This document shows, piece after piece, positions 52,386-63,649 of a stretch of DNA of 64,000 nt. The position numbers and the translations under genes were made by a program. The stretch is from Amoebidium appalachense. Taxonomy: Eukaryota > Ichthyosporea. The notes under the pieces are model-generated. The model saw only the letters and a list, made by a program, of their open reading frames with translations. It searched no databases and was not told the DNA's origin. The first letter of the stretch is position 1, and each line of letters opens with the position of its first letter. Location of the stretch: positions 2,542,001 to 2,606,000 of the forward strand of contig CAVNZM010000013.1 of assembly GCA_963693365.1 (NCBI GenBank), written 5' to 3'.

Positions 52386-52556
52386 ATGTAAGGAATTTTT
52401 TATAATGACTTTATTGATGTGCTTGTCAAGGTAGAGGCAACACAGTGATGGAGATATCACAGATATCTCAGCGAAGGAGAAAGGAAATTTTGTTTTCTTG
52501 AGCACTTTTGCCAAAGCTTTCAAAGTGAAAGTGGGTACCCTACAACGGTGCCGCAA
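52386..52556 (-). repeat. Dispersed repeat, copy A
   Basis: It shares TTTATAATGACTTTATTGAT and GGAGATATCACAGATATCTC with copy B at 54.83-54.94 kb. On the minus strand both encode a similar short peptide (EISVISP, then HINKVIIK), which suggests an old coding element or a conserved repeat. Confidence 0.6.
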
Positions 52557-52803
52557 CTTACATAAATTTTTTCCAGTGCCTATACGTAGTTCTTATCCTG
52601 AATCAAAATATAACAGATGAAGCATTTTTTTAATAATAGTATGAGACATTGGTATTACTGCAAAGGCTTTAAGGATTGCACACAATCGGACTGAGTTGGC
52701 AACTGGCAAGTTGGCATGTGGACTCGGAGGGTGGGGGGGGGGGGGGGGGGGGGAGGTTGAACAAGAAAAAAGCATACATGTGGGACCCCCCAAACCCCCG
52801 TCT

Positions 52804-52918
52804 CTCTAGACTATACTGGATAGAGATCTATGGATAGGAGAGGTATGGTCAACCCCCCCCCCCCCCCCCTTGACCATACCTCTCCTATCCATAGATCCCT
52901 ATCCAGTATAATCTAGAG
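52804..52918. repeat. Foldback: 49-bp inverted arms around a poly-C loop
   Basis: The left arm 52804-52852 and right arm 52870-52918 are reverse complements with two mismatches. The loop 52853-52869 is 17 C. A G tract (52918-52927) follows the right arm. Confidence 0.92.
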
Positions 52919-53432
52919 GGGGGGGGGGCTAAAAAAGATCGATTCGCGGTTTAGGGGGTAATGTAAGATCGTAAACAAGAAAGCTGACAGTGTCACAGCT
53001 TGTGCACGAGTCGCAATGGCATATAAACTGTCTTCACGAACTAGTATAATAAACTGCCATTGTAAAAAAACCACGTCATGATAATCTCGTGGATTGATGT
53101 TTCCTCTTTCTTCCTTTTCTCTTTTTGTGGAAAGGTTGCCGGAGAGCATCCGGGCTTTAGACAGTGTCACAGCAATAAATAGTGTGTAAACCCACTGTAT
53201 ACCGTAACTCACTGAGTCACCACAGCCTGATATGATAACGGGGTTTACGCTGTTTACTCGAGGCAAAGAGAACCAGTCTCAGGTATGGGGGGGGGTTTTG
53301 CTCGGAATATCCCCTCAGCGGTATATCATGATCACGTACATAGATGTCGGGTGGTGACTATATATCAGGGTTTACTTTCTCTACGAGACACCATAAAGAC
53401 TACAAGGAGAAATCAATTAGTTGGGGTTCCCC

Positions 53433-53433
<1 letters not shown>

Positions 53434-53480
<47 letters not shown>

Positions 53481-53513
53481 GGGGCTCCCCTCGGGACACT
53501 CGGTATCAGCTGG

Positions 53514-53574
<61 letters not shown>

Positions 53575-54787
53575 GTGTGTGTGTGTGCGCGTGCGCTATA
53601 ATTTTGTAGTGATGTGTTTCTCAAGCCAATCAATACATCTAATAAACAGGTCGTAGTTACGCGTGTTTAGTATAAAATCAAGGATGTTGTAATTTACAGG
53701 TAGGCTATCTTTCTGGGTGTCTGTTGTGAATGTGACGTGTGTGTGTTGCGGTATTATGTGGTCTATCAAACTACATTTGGCGATACATGACCGGTTAAAC
53801 TGGTGTGTGTGTGTGTTGTTTGGGCATGCAAATGATGCCACCTTATACTTATTAGATCTCCACTGTATAGCACGTGTACAGTAAAAGCGTGGTAATTGAT
53901 CAATAATACCATCAGCTAGAGAAAGACCAGTTCTACAGGAAGGTAATATGTATTTAGGTGTTATACACTTGCGAGTGCCATATTTGGCAATATGGTTGAG
54001 GCGGTCAGTATATATAAAACGAGACATAAGGCTTAGTTTTTCAAGGTGTATGCTTTCATCGGGTCTAGTGTCGTGTGGTATCTTTTTCCATTTGTTATAT
54101 TGCGTGATTATCTTGTGATTGTGTACATGTTTAACAAGTAAGTGGCAGTCCAAAGTCACACACACACTATTGCGGGGTTTATTTGTATTTGTGCCCAGGG
54201 GAGAAGGGGAGAGAGAGGGGAGGAAAGAGGGGAGAGGTGAGGAGGGGACAGGTCGGATAGAGAAGAGAGGGTGGGAGGGCAAATACTTCTTTAAGCGGCT
54301 TATGTGCTTATTGAATTTCAGCGCGAGATAGGATACTCTAGCAGCTATTGGGACCAGACCATATATCGAGAGCGTTACAGGCCCAGGTTTACAACAGTTG
54401 TTAGATAGAAAGGAGGCAACTTCTGCTTCAAGGAAATTTGCCAGGGGTTTAAGCGCTCTAGTTCTCTCTTTCTTGATCCAAGCGGCGAGAAGGGGTAAAC
54501 CATATTCACATGCCGGGAAGACAAAAGTGCGAATAAATGTAAGTCTAATAGAAGGATGGAGGGGTGTGTCTTTAAAAATATTAGCCGAGAAGAAAGCTAA
54601 CCGCTTACGAGCCAACTCTACCCTCTTTTCGACCATATGGGGAAACATAACACCAACAGAATCAACCGGAACACCAAGATATTTGTATTCTGGAACTATA
54701 GGTGCAGGTTTAGATGATAATGTAAATGTGTGTAAATTGTTAGCTATATCAGGTACAAGAACACCACATTTGTCTATGTTAAGGATC
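53434..54787 (-). mobile_element. 5'-truncated LINE (non-LTR retrotransposon) with poly-A tail
   Basis: The minus strand is open from about 54784 to TAA at 53596-53598 (about 395 codons). It starts in the C-terminal part of a reverse transcriptase: LNIDKCGVLVPDI, then YKYLGVPVDSVGV, then RKRLAFFSANIF and LTFIRTFVFPACEYGLPL, the usual thumb-region motifs. The catalytic half is missing. A (CA)n run (plus-strand GT, 53515-53590) and a poly-T on the plus strand (53434-53476, i.e. the poly-A tail) lie 3' of the stop. The intact downstream frame implies a fairly recent insertion. Clade not determined; target-site duplication not clear. Confidence 0.85.
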
Positions 54788-54832
54788 TATGATAACAGAA
54801 TTTCAGAACCCCGTTCGATTCGACAATTTCAC

Positions 54833-54990
54833 AGGCTTCGGAATTTCTTTTTATAATGACTTTATTGATATGCTCATGAAAAGAGAAGCAATCCGGAGAT
54901 ATCACAGATATCTCAGAGAAGAAGAAACAAAAAATCTCGGAGACTCGGATGGCCATTGGCATTTGGCAATTTGACAAACAGGCATCTTTT
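54833..54990 (+). repeat. Dispersed repeat, copy B
   Basis: Direct-orientation relative of copy A at 52386, directly adjoining the 5' end of the LINE fragment. From 55000 to 55590 there is single-copy sequence that should contain the phosphatase gene promoter. No clear box was recognised. Confidence 0.6.
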
Positions 54991-55592
54991 AGCAAATACA
55001 CCGTATTTCAGGGGGGAAAAAAGCTTTAACTCGATTTTGCACCTTTATGGAACTATCATAGGTGCTCGCCTGCTCGGCCATATGACCATTGACTCAGTAG
55101 CTAGTCAGAACAGTAGTTTAAACTTTTGCCTTTTTCAGGTTCTTCTTCCGGGGTTGAAAGAGTGTAGGGTGAACGATTAAGACCTTAGTCATACACACGT
55201 CATGCCAAACAGATGCGGGACTACACTAAATAGGCGGGTGGGGATGACGGAGCCTCGTTTTTCCTTTGCAAACTACACATAGTAAACATAGTAATATATT
55301 TCTGAATGTCTGTTGTGACATGGTAGACATGAGAGGCAAGAACTAAGCCGTCTCCCTCTTTATAACTTAACTCCCACAGGCTTTGAAGTTGGATCTGAAG
55401 GAGTTTTGGTAGCTTTTTCTCAAGTTAGGCAGCTTGAAATGAATTGGGCTGACAGGCATTAAATGTATTTCACTTCGTTTCTTCCCTCTCCTTTCACCCG
55501 TTGCTCAACACACCTCCATGAGACTATAGCGCTATTACATGAGCAAGGCAGTCACATAACTTCCCACCTTCATTGCTCCTTAATCTTCAAAC

Positions 55593-56225
55593 ATGACTTC
55601 TTCTTCACGTTTTCTGGCCGTGAAAGCCGGGGTAAGGCGTCTGTTACGTGTGCGAGCAAGTCCCACAGCTACACGTTCAGCACCCCAGACACAGACACAC
55701 ACAAACACAACACAGATTAGCACAGTCACGTCCGTTTCAGAAGCAGAGCCCTTTTTCGCGAACGAGAAAGACACGGCTACAGAGGCGGCCAAGCACGAAC
55801 GCAAAGACGCACATGTTGCTGCAGATCCGGTAAAATTACCCGCGGAGCAAACGTTTCAAACCCTTGCAGAGGAATACACGTGGATTGTATCACAGTCGGC
55901 AGCTTTGGGGTCTCCGTGTGCGGTTGCCATGCAGCCAGAAAACGCGAGGAGAAATAGGTGAGTAGTCATGTGCACACCTTTTTAACAGGAAAAGGACGTG
56001 GGTGTTACGGTGTGTGCGTGTGTGCGTGTGTGCGTGTGTGAGTGTGTGCGTGCGTGCGTGTGCGCGCGTGTGTGTGCGCGCGCGCGTATGTGTAGGCTCG
56101 TGCGCCTGAGTGTGTGTATGATTGTATTTGAGCATGCAAATGGTTCATGCTCTGAAGCTCAGACGGACAGTTTACTCGCGAGTGACACAACACCTGTAAC
56201 GTGTGCGCCCTCATCCTTGTGTGTG

Positions 56226-56299
<74 letters not shown>

Positions 56300-56722
56300 C
56301 TCTTTCTCCATTTTGTCAAGTTATCCGTATATCGTTTCCCTGATAATGTGTCTTCGGCACCTCTCATGTAGCGCTTACGCTTGGGCTGCGCTTGTAGCGG
56401 CTATTTTTGGTCCCTTCAAGTTATGAGTTTTCTGGTATACATGGGCTTTTGAATTGCTTATGGTTTAGACAATCTGGTTTTTCTATGCAATTATGTTGGA
56501 AAAGTAGTGCACGTAGGCACCCCCTCGCACACACGTGCACACTCAGACACATAAACACACAACACGGTTCGACGAAAGCTTTTTTGCTCCATTTTCTGTG
56601 TCTGTAAGTAATGCGGTTATTCACGTTGTGGTGTTTCTTGGTGGTTCTCACGATTAGTCTCTCTGTATTACTACCTTGTGTGTGTTCTACAGACAGAGTT
56701 ACAAGAAGATTTCCCCCTCCCC

Positions 56723-56753
<31 letters not shown>

Positions 56754-57012
56754 AACCAAAAAAAAAAAAAACCAAATCCCTCCCCTACCTCCCTCCCTCC
56801 CTTCCTCCTCACCCCATCCCACGGTACTGAGGATGCCTCGTGACATCAGAAAACGGCCAATTTGCTTTCCGATTGCGGCATTTTGGAGTGTAGATTCGAA
56901 GCATTTTGAAGCATAGATTCGAAAAGTAGAGAAGAAAAGTTTTGCTGGCATCTGTTGCTTGCTTGGGGTCTGATCTGAATACTCTGCGCAGAACTGCCCC
57001 CCTCCCCCCCTT

Positions 57013-57044
<32 letters not shown>

Positions 57045-58586
57045 TCCCCCCTCTCTCCCCCTTTTACGGTTTCATAAAGGCGAAAAACAATGGGAATGCC
57101 ATTGTATCTTGTTTCGAAGTAGGAATGCAATAAACGGTGAATACAAATAAGTGTTAAAGGGTGGATTGGAGCAACCAAAACACCTTTTTCTGGGTAAGGT
57201 TGTTTGCAAAACGAGACACTGAAAACACGCACGTTCACCCTCAGGTATGGAAACATCCTTCCCTACGACACGCACCGCGTGTGCCTCACCCCCCAAGATG
57301 AAAAATGGGAGAGGGACTACATCAACGCCAGCCACCTTCGAATCGAATCCCCCGCGGGTACGCACTACTATATAGCCACGCAGGGGCCTCTTCCGCATAC
57401 CATTGGTGATTTCTGGCGAATGGTATGGGAGCAGGACGCAAACATTGTTGTGATGTTGGCAAACGAGTACGAAAGCGGGCGGCCAAAATGCGCGAGATAC
57501 TGGCCGGAACAGACCGGAAACAACAACGTGATGAGGTGGGGGAATTTCTTTGTTCGGCTGGAACAGGAAATTGTGAAGGGGGATTTTACCGTACGCCTAT
57601 TAACTCTGGTGAACACCGCCGACGGGAAGGTGCGCCCCGTTGCGCAGTATCACTATACGGAGTGGCCAGATTTTGGGGTCCCCTCCTCTGGCGATTCCCT
57701 CCTGCAGCTAATAAAGGAGGTGCGGTGCTGGACGGGGGGAATTGCGACCACCCCCACCGTAATTCACTGTAGCGCGGGGGTCGGACGGACGGGGACGTTT
57801 TGCGCCGTAGACGTGACGTACGCGTGCCGCGGGCTGAAAAAATCCCCCCAGCTTTTGAATTTGGTGCTGCAAATGCGAAGGCAGAGAATGGAAATGGTGC
57901 AGGGGGTGGACCAGTATTCTTTTTGCCACAGGGCAATGCAATCGATAATGTCGCCATCGTGCGGGAGTTTCATGTCGCGGGGGGGTTCTTTACGACGCGA
58001 ACATTCGTTCGGTGAGGGGTTCCAAAAACAGAGACTATCGGTGAGGGCGAGCCGAACTTTGTCCATGATTGACTTAGGGGATGTGGGTTTGGTTTCAGAC
58101 CCCCCTGCAGACTCGAAAAGCAAAGCAAAATTCCTGTTTTTTTGGCAGCCTGAAAATTCGTCCACGTTGAAATTCATTCATTCAGTGCGCAAGCAGCAAG
58201 TCCAGCAACAGCAGCAGCAAAAACAACGATCGTTGAATTCCGAAAATGGAACTCGCCGAAATTCCCGTGTTTCAGATCAGCGCGCGGAAAAGGCCGAAGG
58301 GGTAGTGAAGGTGCGGTCTTCGTTGCCTGCCGATGCACTTCCCGCACACATGGTTGACGTCATCGATTTGCGGCGTGTTTCGCCTTCCGGGTCGAACCCG
58401 GATCAGCATTCCGGTTCGTATTCGAAATTGGCCCATAAGGACTCTGTCGGGTCGGGTTCATCGCTTTCCTCCACCTCCCCGACACAGAACAAAGTCAAGG
58501 GGGGGTCCATATATAGACGCCCGATAGTACTCCCTTACCATGAACACTTGGAGCAGGGGAAGGGCCAGGCGTCCGTTTTTAAATGA
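55593..58586 (+). CDS. Classical (tyrosine-specific) protein tyrosine phosphatase
   Basis: Two exons, 55593-55957 and 57245-58586 (donor GTGAGT, acceptor CACCCTCAG), join in phase to about 568 residues. The start ATG has A at -3; an upstream start is possible. The PTP domain runs from about residue 85 (FQTLAEEYTWI) to about 345. Seen are NRYGNILPYD, DYINASHL, ATQGPLPHTIGDFWRMVWEQ, the KCARYWP motif, the WPDFGVP loop with the general-acid Asp, the catalytic HCSAGVGRTG with Cys nucleophile and Arg, and a Gln in QYSFCH. All catalytic residues are present, so it should be active on phosphotyrosine. The N terminus is Thr/Ser-rich and the ~200-residue tail is low-complexity (Gln run, Ser-rich); no transmembrane segment was seen, so probably cytosolic. 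The catalytic exon is long and intronless, unlike the neighbouring gene. Confidence 0.93.
55958..57244 (+). other. Intron of the phosphatase gene
   Basis: It holds TG/CG-rich sequence, a GT run (56226-56297), a C tract followed by A runs (56716-56771) and another C tract (57017-57041). No other exon was seen. Confidence 0.8.
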
Positions 58587-58804
58587 GATTCGGTGCGATT
58601 TTTTGGTCCAAAAGCGCCAAATATGGTTATCTGTATCGAATTCGTGTTGTATGGTTGTATATTGTGAATATTTTTGTACATTGAGGGTTGTTTAATGCGA
58701 GGCGGTTTAGAGACTTAAAGATGCTGGAGGTGTCTGCAAGACACAGCTGCACAGGCATACACATACTCATCCACACAATCGCGCGCATACGTGCACGCGT
58801 ATTC

Positions 58805-58812
<8 letters not shown>

Positions 58813-58870
<58 letters not shown>
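58813..58870 (+). repeat. (AC)n microsatellite
   Basis: Short AC run behind a CGCGCGC block in the 3' flank of the phosphatase gene. The part 58920-59450 is single-copy with nothing I can assign. Confidence 0.9.
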
Positions 58871-59459
58871 CACACACACATGCACATACATACACATACA
58901 AGTAGGTAACAAAAAACACACGATTAGGTTAACTTGACACACCGTGAATTGTCGTAACTGTGAACATGGTACTGTGAGTTATTTATAAAAAGCCTTTTCA
59001 TTGCCTTTTATACGCACATCGTGAAATAGAATTGTGAAGAATGGGCAGAAACGATATATGCTCATTATCTTGTTGGATATGTGTTGGCTACTAGTATTAT
59101 ATAAATGACCTGCACAGGCTGAGGAGGACCCGTAGTTATTTCGCTGCTATTTCTGTGTGTATCTCTTACTTGATCGCAAACAAAGGCCTTAACAGTGCCG
59201 AGTGCCATAGTATCATCTAGGAACATACAATAGTTCCCTTGAAATTTGAAATTTCAACGATGCGCCCTTGGAATTTAGGTATTTCCACCGCCGCTGCATG
59301 TTTTGACCACAAAATTTCAATCGCGATGTGGTGGCAATAAATCGAAGCCAAGCCACCTCTATATTCTGATCTTAGGCTTTGCTTCACTCTGTTCGTTTTA
59401 TGGTAATGCTAAATTATACGTCTGCCAAACACATTTTTCTTTCAGCTCAGTGCAAGACC

Positions 59460-59465
59460 CCCCCC

Positions 59466-59497
<32 letters not shown>

Positions 59498-59584
59498 ACA
59501 AAAAAAAAAAAAAAAAAAAAAAGTAAAGTTCCCGGCGGCCCAGAAAAAGGACCCACAGGACAGGGGGGGAAGGGGCCCGGGAAC

Positions 59585-59616
<32 letters not shown>

Positions 59617-59690
59617 AAGTGTGTGTGTGTGTGCGCGCGTGTGTGCGTGGGTGTTGTTGTCGTGGGATGGAGGGGGTGGGTGGGTGGGGT

Positions 59691-59721
<31 letters not shown>

Positions 59722-59780
59722 AGGGGCAGCGGCCGGGGGGGGTGGGGGGAGGGGGGGGGGGAGGAGGGGAGGGGGGCAGG
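59460..59780 (+). repeat. CA/CG, poly-A, GT and poly-G cluster
   Basis: A CGCGCG run, an A-run (59502-59522), a GT run (59586-59616) and G tracts (59694-59722, 59751-59760). Confidence 0.85.
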
Positions 59781-59993
59781 AGGAGGAGTCGAGCGCCACC
59801 CACTTTGTACTTCAACCTGGCACTTATGTTTACGTATGGTACGGTGTTTTCTAATGGTTTTTTTGATAGACAGCAATGATTCGCCCCAGCACGTGTTTCT
59901 TTATATCACAATACGCGCTTTCTAGAAAAGAAGATCACATCAGTGTGGTCAAAGCCTAACATCATCGAACCTGGCATCCATATGACGGGCAAA

Positions 59994-60084
59994 TGACGTC
60001 ATCTGGCCAAAAGATGATAACCCGAAACCGGAGTGGAAAATTTAAATCGAATAAACTAAAATCCGATGACTCAGAGCCGATTGG
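59994..60084. promoter_or_regulatory. Cluster of CRE, TRE and inverted CCAAT motifs
   Basis: TGACGTCA (59994-60001), TGACTCA (60067-60073) and ATTGG (60080-60084) lie within 91 bp, with another ATTGG near 60126. bZIP and NF-Y factors bind such sites in many eukaryotes. No gene start is recognised on either side, so a promoter role is only suggested. Confidence 0.3.
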
Positions 60085-60384
60085 TCCCGAAATTCCACTT
60101 TTAAATTAGAAATCAAGCCTTGTGATTGGATCCGTAATTCCACTTGAAACAAATCCCTTTTTTCTGGATAATCACTATTTGGCCCTATGTAGGCCGATGC
60201 CGATCATGGACACTCACACGTCACCACGAGAAATCCCGACTCAGGGTTTTCCTAATATGGTTATCAGTTACCACATCCAATGATACGTTAAGACGCGTTG
60301 AAGTTGTAATGTGTTGATATAAGGTAATGTTAGGGGTATCTATGTGTATTGGGGTCCGTCTAACATGTTGGGCAACTGGGGGCG

Positions 60385-60645
60385 CCCAGGGGGAGGGGGG
60401 GGGGGGGGGGGGGGGGGAGGAGGGTGGTTCCATGCGAAACTGAGCCTTATATGCATAGTAACGGGCCGGGGGATAGGGGGGGGAGGGGCGAGGTACATGC
60501 TAAACTAGCCTTATTTAGTAATAACCGGGCCCGGGCGGGGGGCGGGGAGGGGGGGGGGGGGGGGGAGGGGAAAGGGGGGAGGAGGGGGGAGGGGGGAGAG
60601 GTGGGTTCCATGCGAACCTAGCGTTACTAATACATAAGGGCAGCA
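60385..60645 (+). repeat. Three-unit degenerate repeat separated by G tracts
   Basis: Related segments (GGTTCCATGCGAAACTGAGC near 60425, GTACATGCTAAACTAGCC near 60492, GGTTCCATGCGAACCTAGCG near 60603), each flanked by G-rich runs. Confidence 0.75.
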
Positions 60646-60866
60646 GATGCAGAAAAACAGGGGAGGGAGCTAGAGAGGGGGAGAGGGGCGGGGGGAGGGA
60701 GCAGGCGAAGCAGATACATACCATCGTCCTCTCCTCATAGCCCCTCCCCCCCCCCCAAAAAAAAAACAAAAACAAAAAAAAACCGCCCCCCTCTAAGACT
60801 CCTCCCGGATGTCACCTTCTCTATCCTCCATTGATCCACTAGAAAACGCCTCACGATATAGCCCAG

Positions 60867-60869
<3 letters not shown>

Positions 60870-60898
<29 letters not shown>

Positions 60899-61249
60899 GT
60901 TTTTCCCGCTGTGTCTATCCGCTATCAACACTAAATAAATTTAACTTCAGGCTGCCCTCCCCCTCCCCCTCCCCCCTCTCCCTGCCCCTTACGGTTGCGT
61001 CTGAATGCCCTTTCTGCTCCCCCCCCCCCCCCCCCCTTCCCCCTTCTTCCCCATCTCCCCTCCCCCCTCTCTCACCCCTGGGGCCCGGCCGTTCCCGGTC
61101 CACCCTCAGTCTATGTTTAGCCTCAGAGGACCCTCCCCCCTTCCCCCTCTGTCTCTCTCCCTCCCTCCCTCCCTCCCTCCCTTCCTCCCACGCTCCTTCC
61201 CTCCCTCCCTCCCTCCCTCCCTCCCTCCCTCCCTCCCTCCCTCCCTCCC

Positions 61250-61283
<34 letters not shown>

Positions 61284-61495
61284 TTTCCCCCCCCTCCCTT
61301 CCCCCCCCCCGCTCCCTCTCCCATCTCCCATATGCAGTGTACGCACACACTCCGTGGCACACACGCGTGTGTGCACACACACTTCCATTTAAATCCCCTC
61401 TCTGTCCCTCCCCCCACCACGTTCACCCTCGTCTCTATTCTTCCGTCTAATGAAATCCCCCCTCCCCCCCCCCCCCCCCCTCCCCCCTCCTTCCC

Positions 61496-61526
<31 letters not shown>

Positions 61527-61540
61527 AAAAAAAAAAAAAG
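60870..61540 (+). repeat. C tracts and (CCCT)n
   Basis: C homopolymers (60867-60896, 61254-61283, 61496-61516), a TCCC repeat (61153-61250) and an A-run (61517-61539). Only short single-copy pieces separate them. Confidence 0.9.
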
Positions 61541-61710
61541 GCGTGCTCACGGTCTGACCACAGTGTCCGGAGCGAAGAGTTGCACTTGGGAAATCAAAGG
61601 GCTGTGTGTGGCAATATAATTGGATCGCATGTAATCGGATTAGAACTCCAACTGAGTTGGCTGGGAGGAATGCACTGGATGCTATTTCAAGTGTTTGATG
61701 ATTAATCTTT

Positions 61711-61915
61711 TTCCATACTTGGTAGGCTTGATATTTTCGCCATACCAAATTTTGGTAGTCTGAAGTTTTTGCCATATTTGGTAGGATTAGTACTTTTGCC
61801 ATATTTGGTAGGCTTAATGGGAATGTTTTTGCCATATTTGGTAGGCTTACTAGTAATGTTTTTGCTACATTTGGTAGGCGCAATACTAATGTTTTTGCCA
61901 TATTTGGTAGGTTTG
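61711..61915 (+). repeat. Minisatellite with TTTGGTAGG core, ~30-bp degenerate units
   Basis: TTTTTGCCATATTTGGTAGG-like units recur about six times with variable spacers. On the minus strand the frame stays open through the array (PNMAKT-type repeats), but this is a property of the repeat and no flanking exon was found. Confidence 0.85.
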
Positions 61916-62399
61916 AGCTGCGTGTCAAGGCTACAATTTTCGGCCAATCATTTGAACTTCTGTCACTTCTGACCACTCGGATCTCTGATATTATTGGCTC
62001 AGCCATTCAGATCAGAACCAATCAGATTACTCCCTTTGTGGAGCAATCAGGCCAGGCTACCTTGTCCCTAGAGTTTTTTACTCCGAGGCAAGATAGCTCC
62101 CTCCCCATCTCCCCCAACCCTCTCTCTCTCGCCCCCCCCCCTCCCCCCCTCCGTCTCACCACCACCACCTCCCCCCGCTCGCCACCCCCTACGCACTATC
62201 ACAATCTTCCCTTGTTTCATCATACCTTTTGGATTTTTTTATCGCATCCGACTCCCCACACGTCTCAAATGTGCATGTGCGATTACCAAGTTTCAACTCA
62301 TTAATCAGGCTACGGGATACACAGTGTGGCAACATAAGTGCAAAGCAACGCACCGGCTTGCACACACACATACACGATTACAAACAAGCACTTACATCG

Positions 62400-62619
62400 A
62401 GCAAACCTGCCCCCTACCTCCCTCCCCCCCCTCCCCCCCCCCCCCTCTCCCCCTCCCCCTTCCCCCTCTCTCTGTTTCCTCCCTCCCCCCTTTCTCCCCA
62501 CTTCCCCTTCCCTTAAGTATTGGTCCCCCTGATATCAGCAAGTGCTGACAAACCCTGCCTTTCCGCCCTATCCTTGCCCTCCCCCCCTCCCCCCTCCCCC
62601 CCTCCCCCCTATCTATCTA

Positions 62620-62682
<63 letters not shown>

Positions 62683-62920
62683 GTCTCTATCTCTCCTCCC
62701 CCCCCCCTCAGCCCCCCCCTCTCTCTCCCCGAGGCTCCCCTCCCTCCACTCCTACCTCACTTCTCCCCCTCTCTCCCTCCATCTTCTCTCCCCCCCTCCC
62801 ATCCCCCTCCCCTCCAGCCCCCCCCCCCCCCCTCCCCACGCCTTCTCTCCCTCCACCCCCCCCCCCCCCCTTCCCACCCACCCCTCCGCCTTCTCTCCCT
62901 CCTTTCCCCCTCTCTCCCAA
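62400..62920 (+). repeat. C-rich blocks and (CT)n
   Basis: CT run at 62617-62678 within C tracts and CCCT-type sequence. 61916-62100 before it is single-copy and contains three CCAAT-like motifs but no recognised gene. Confidence 0.9.
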
Positions 62921-63084
62921 GAGTGTTGGCCCGAGTTGTATTCGAAGCCATCTGTTCAGTTTTGGCCCTTGAACCCTCTACTCTCTGTTTGTGCAATTAC
63001 ATGCATGACATGGCTTAGCTCTGTGTTTGAGGCATGCCTGTGTGTGTAGGATATGGTGTTGTGCAGAGGGATAGGGGGTCTGAG

Positions 63085-63114
63085 GGGGGGGGGGGGGGGG
63101 GGGGGTGTAAGGGG

Positions 63115-63147
<33 letters not shown>

Positions 63148-63162
63148 AGTGTGAGTGAGTGA

Positions 63163-63257
<95 letters not shown>

Positions 63258-63640
63258 TATGTGCGCGCGCGTGTGTATCACCGGGGGGGGGGGGGGGGGG
63301 AGGGGGAAGAAGGGAAGGGGGAGGGAGGGGGAGAGGGGGGGGGTCGGGGAGGGAGGGAGGGGGGGGGGGGAGAGACGGGGGGGGGGGGAAGGGGAAGGGG
63401 GGATCCCGAAAGGGGGGGGGGGGGGGGGGGGGGGAGAGGGGGGGGGGGGTGGGGAGGAGGGGAGCTGGAGGAATAAGATCTCTTAGAGGCCAGATGCCGC
63501 AAAACAACAGTGTGCCCACAGTCAAAAATGCCTCCGGGGGGGGGAGGGGGGTTGAGGGGGGGGGATTTTTTTTTGGGGGGGGGGGGGAAGGAGGGTGGGA
63601 GGGAGGGGAGGGGGGGGGTTGTTGTGTATTGGTAGGTGCA
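63085..63640 (+). repeat. Poly-G and (GT)n block
   Basis: G tracts (63086-63104, 63283-63301, 63412-63434 and others) and GT runs (63117-63146, 63167-63250). Confidence 0.9.
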
Positions 63641-63649
63641 TGGAGTTAT

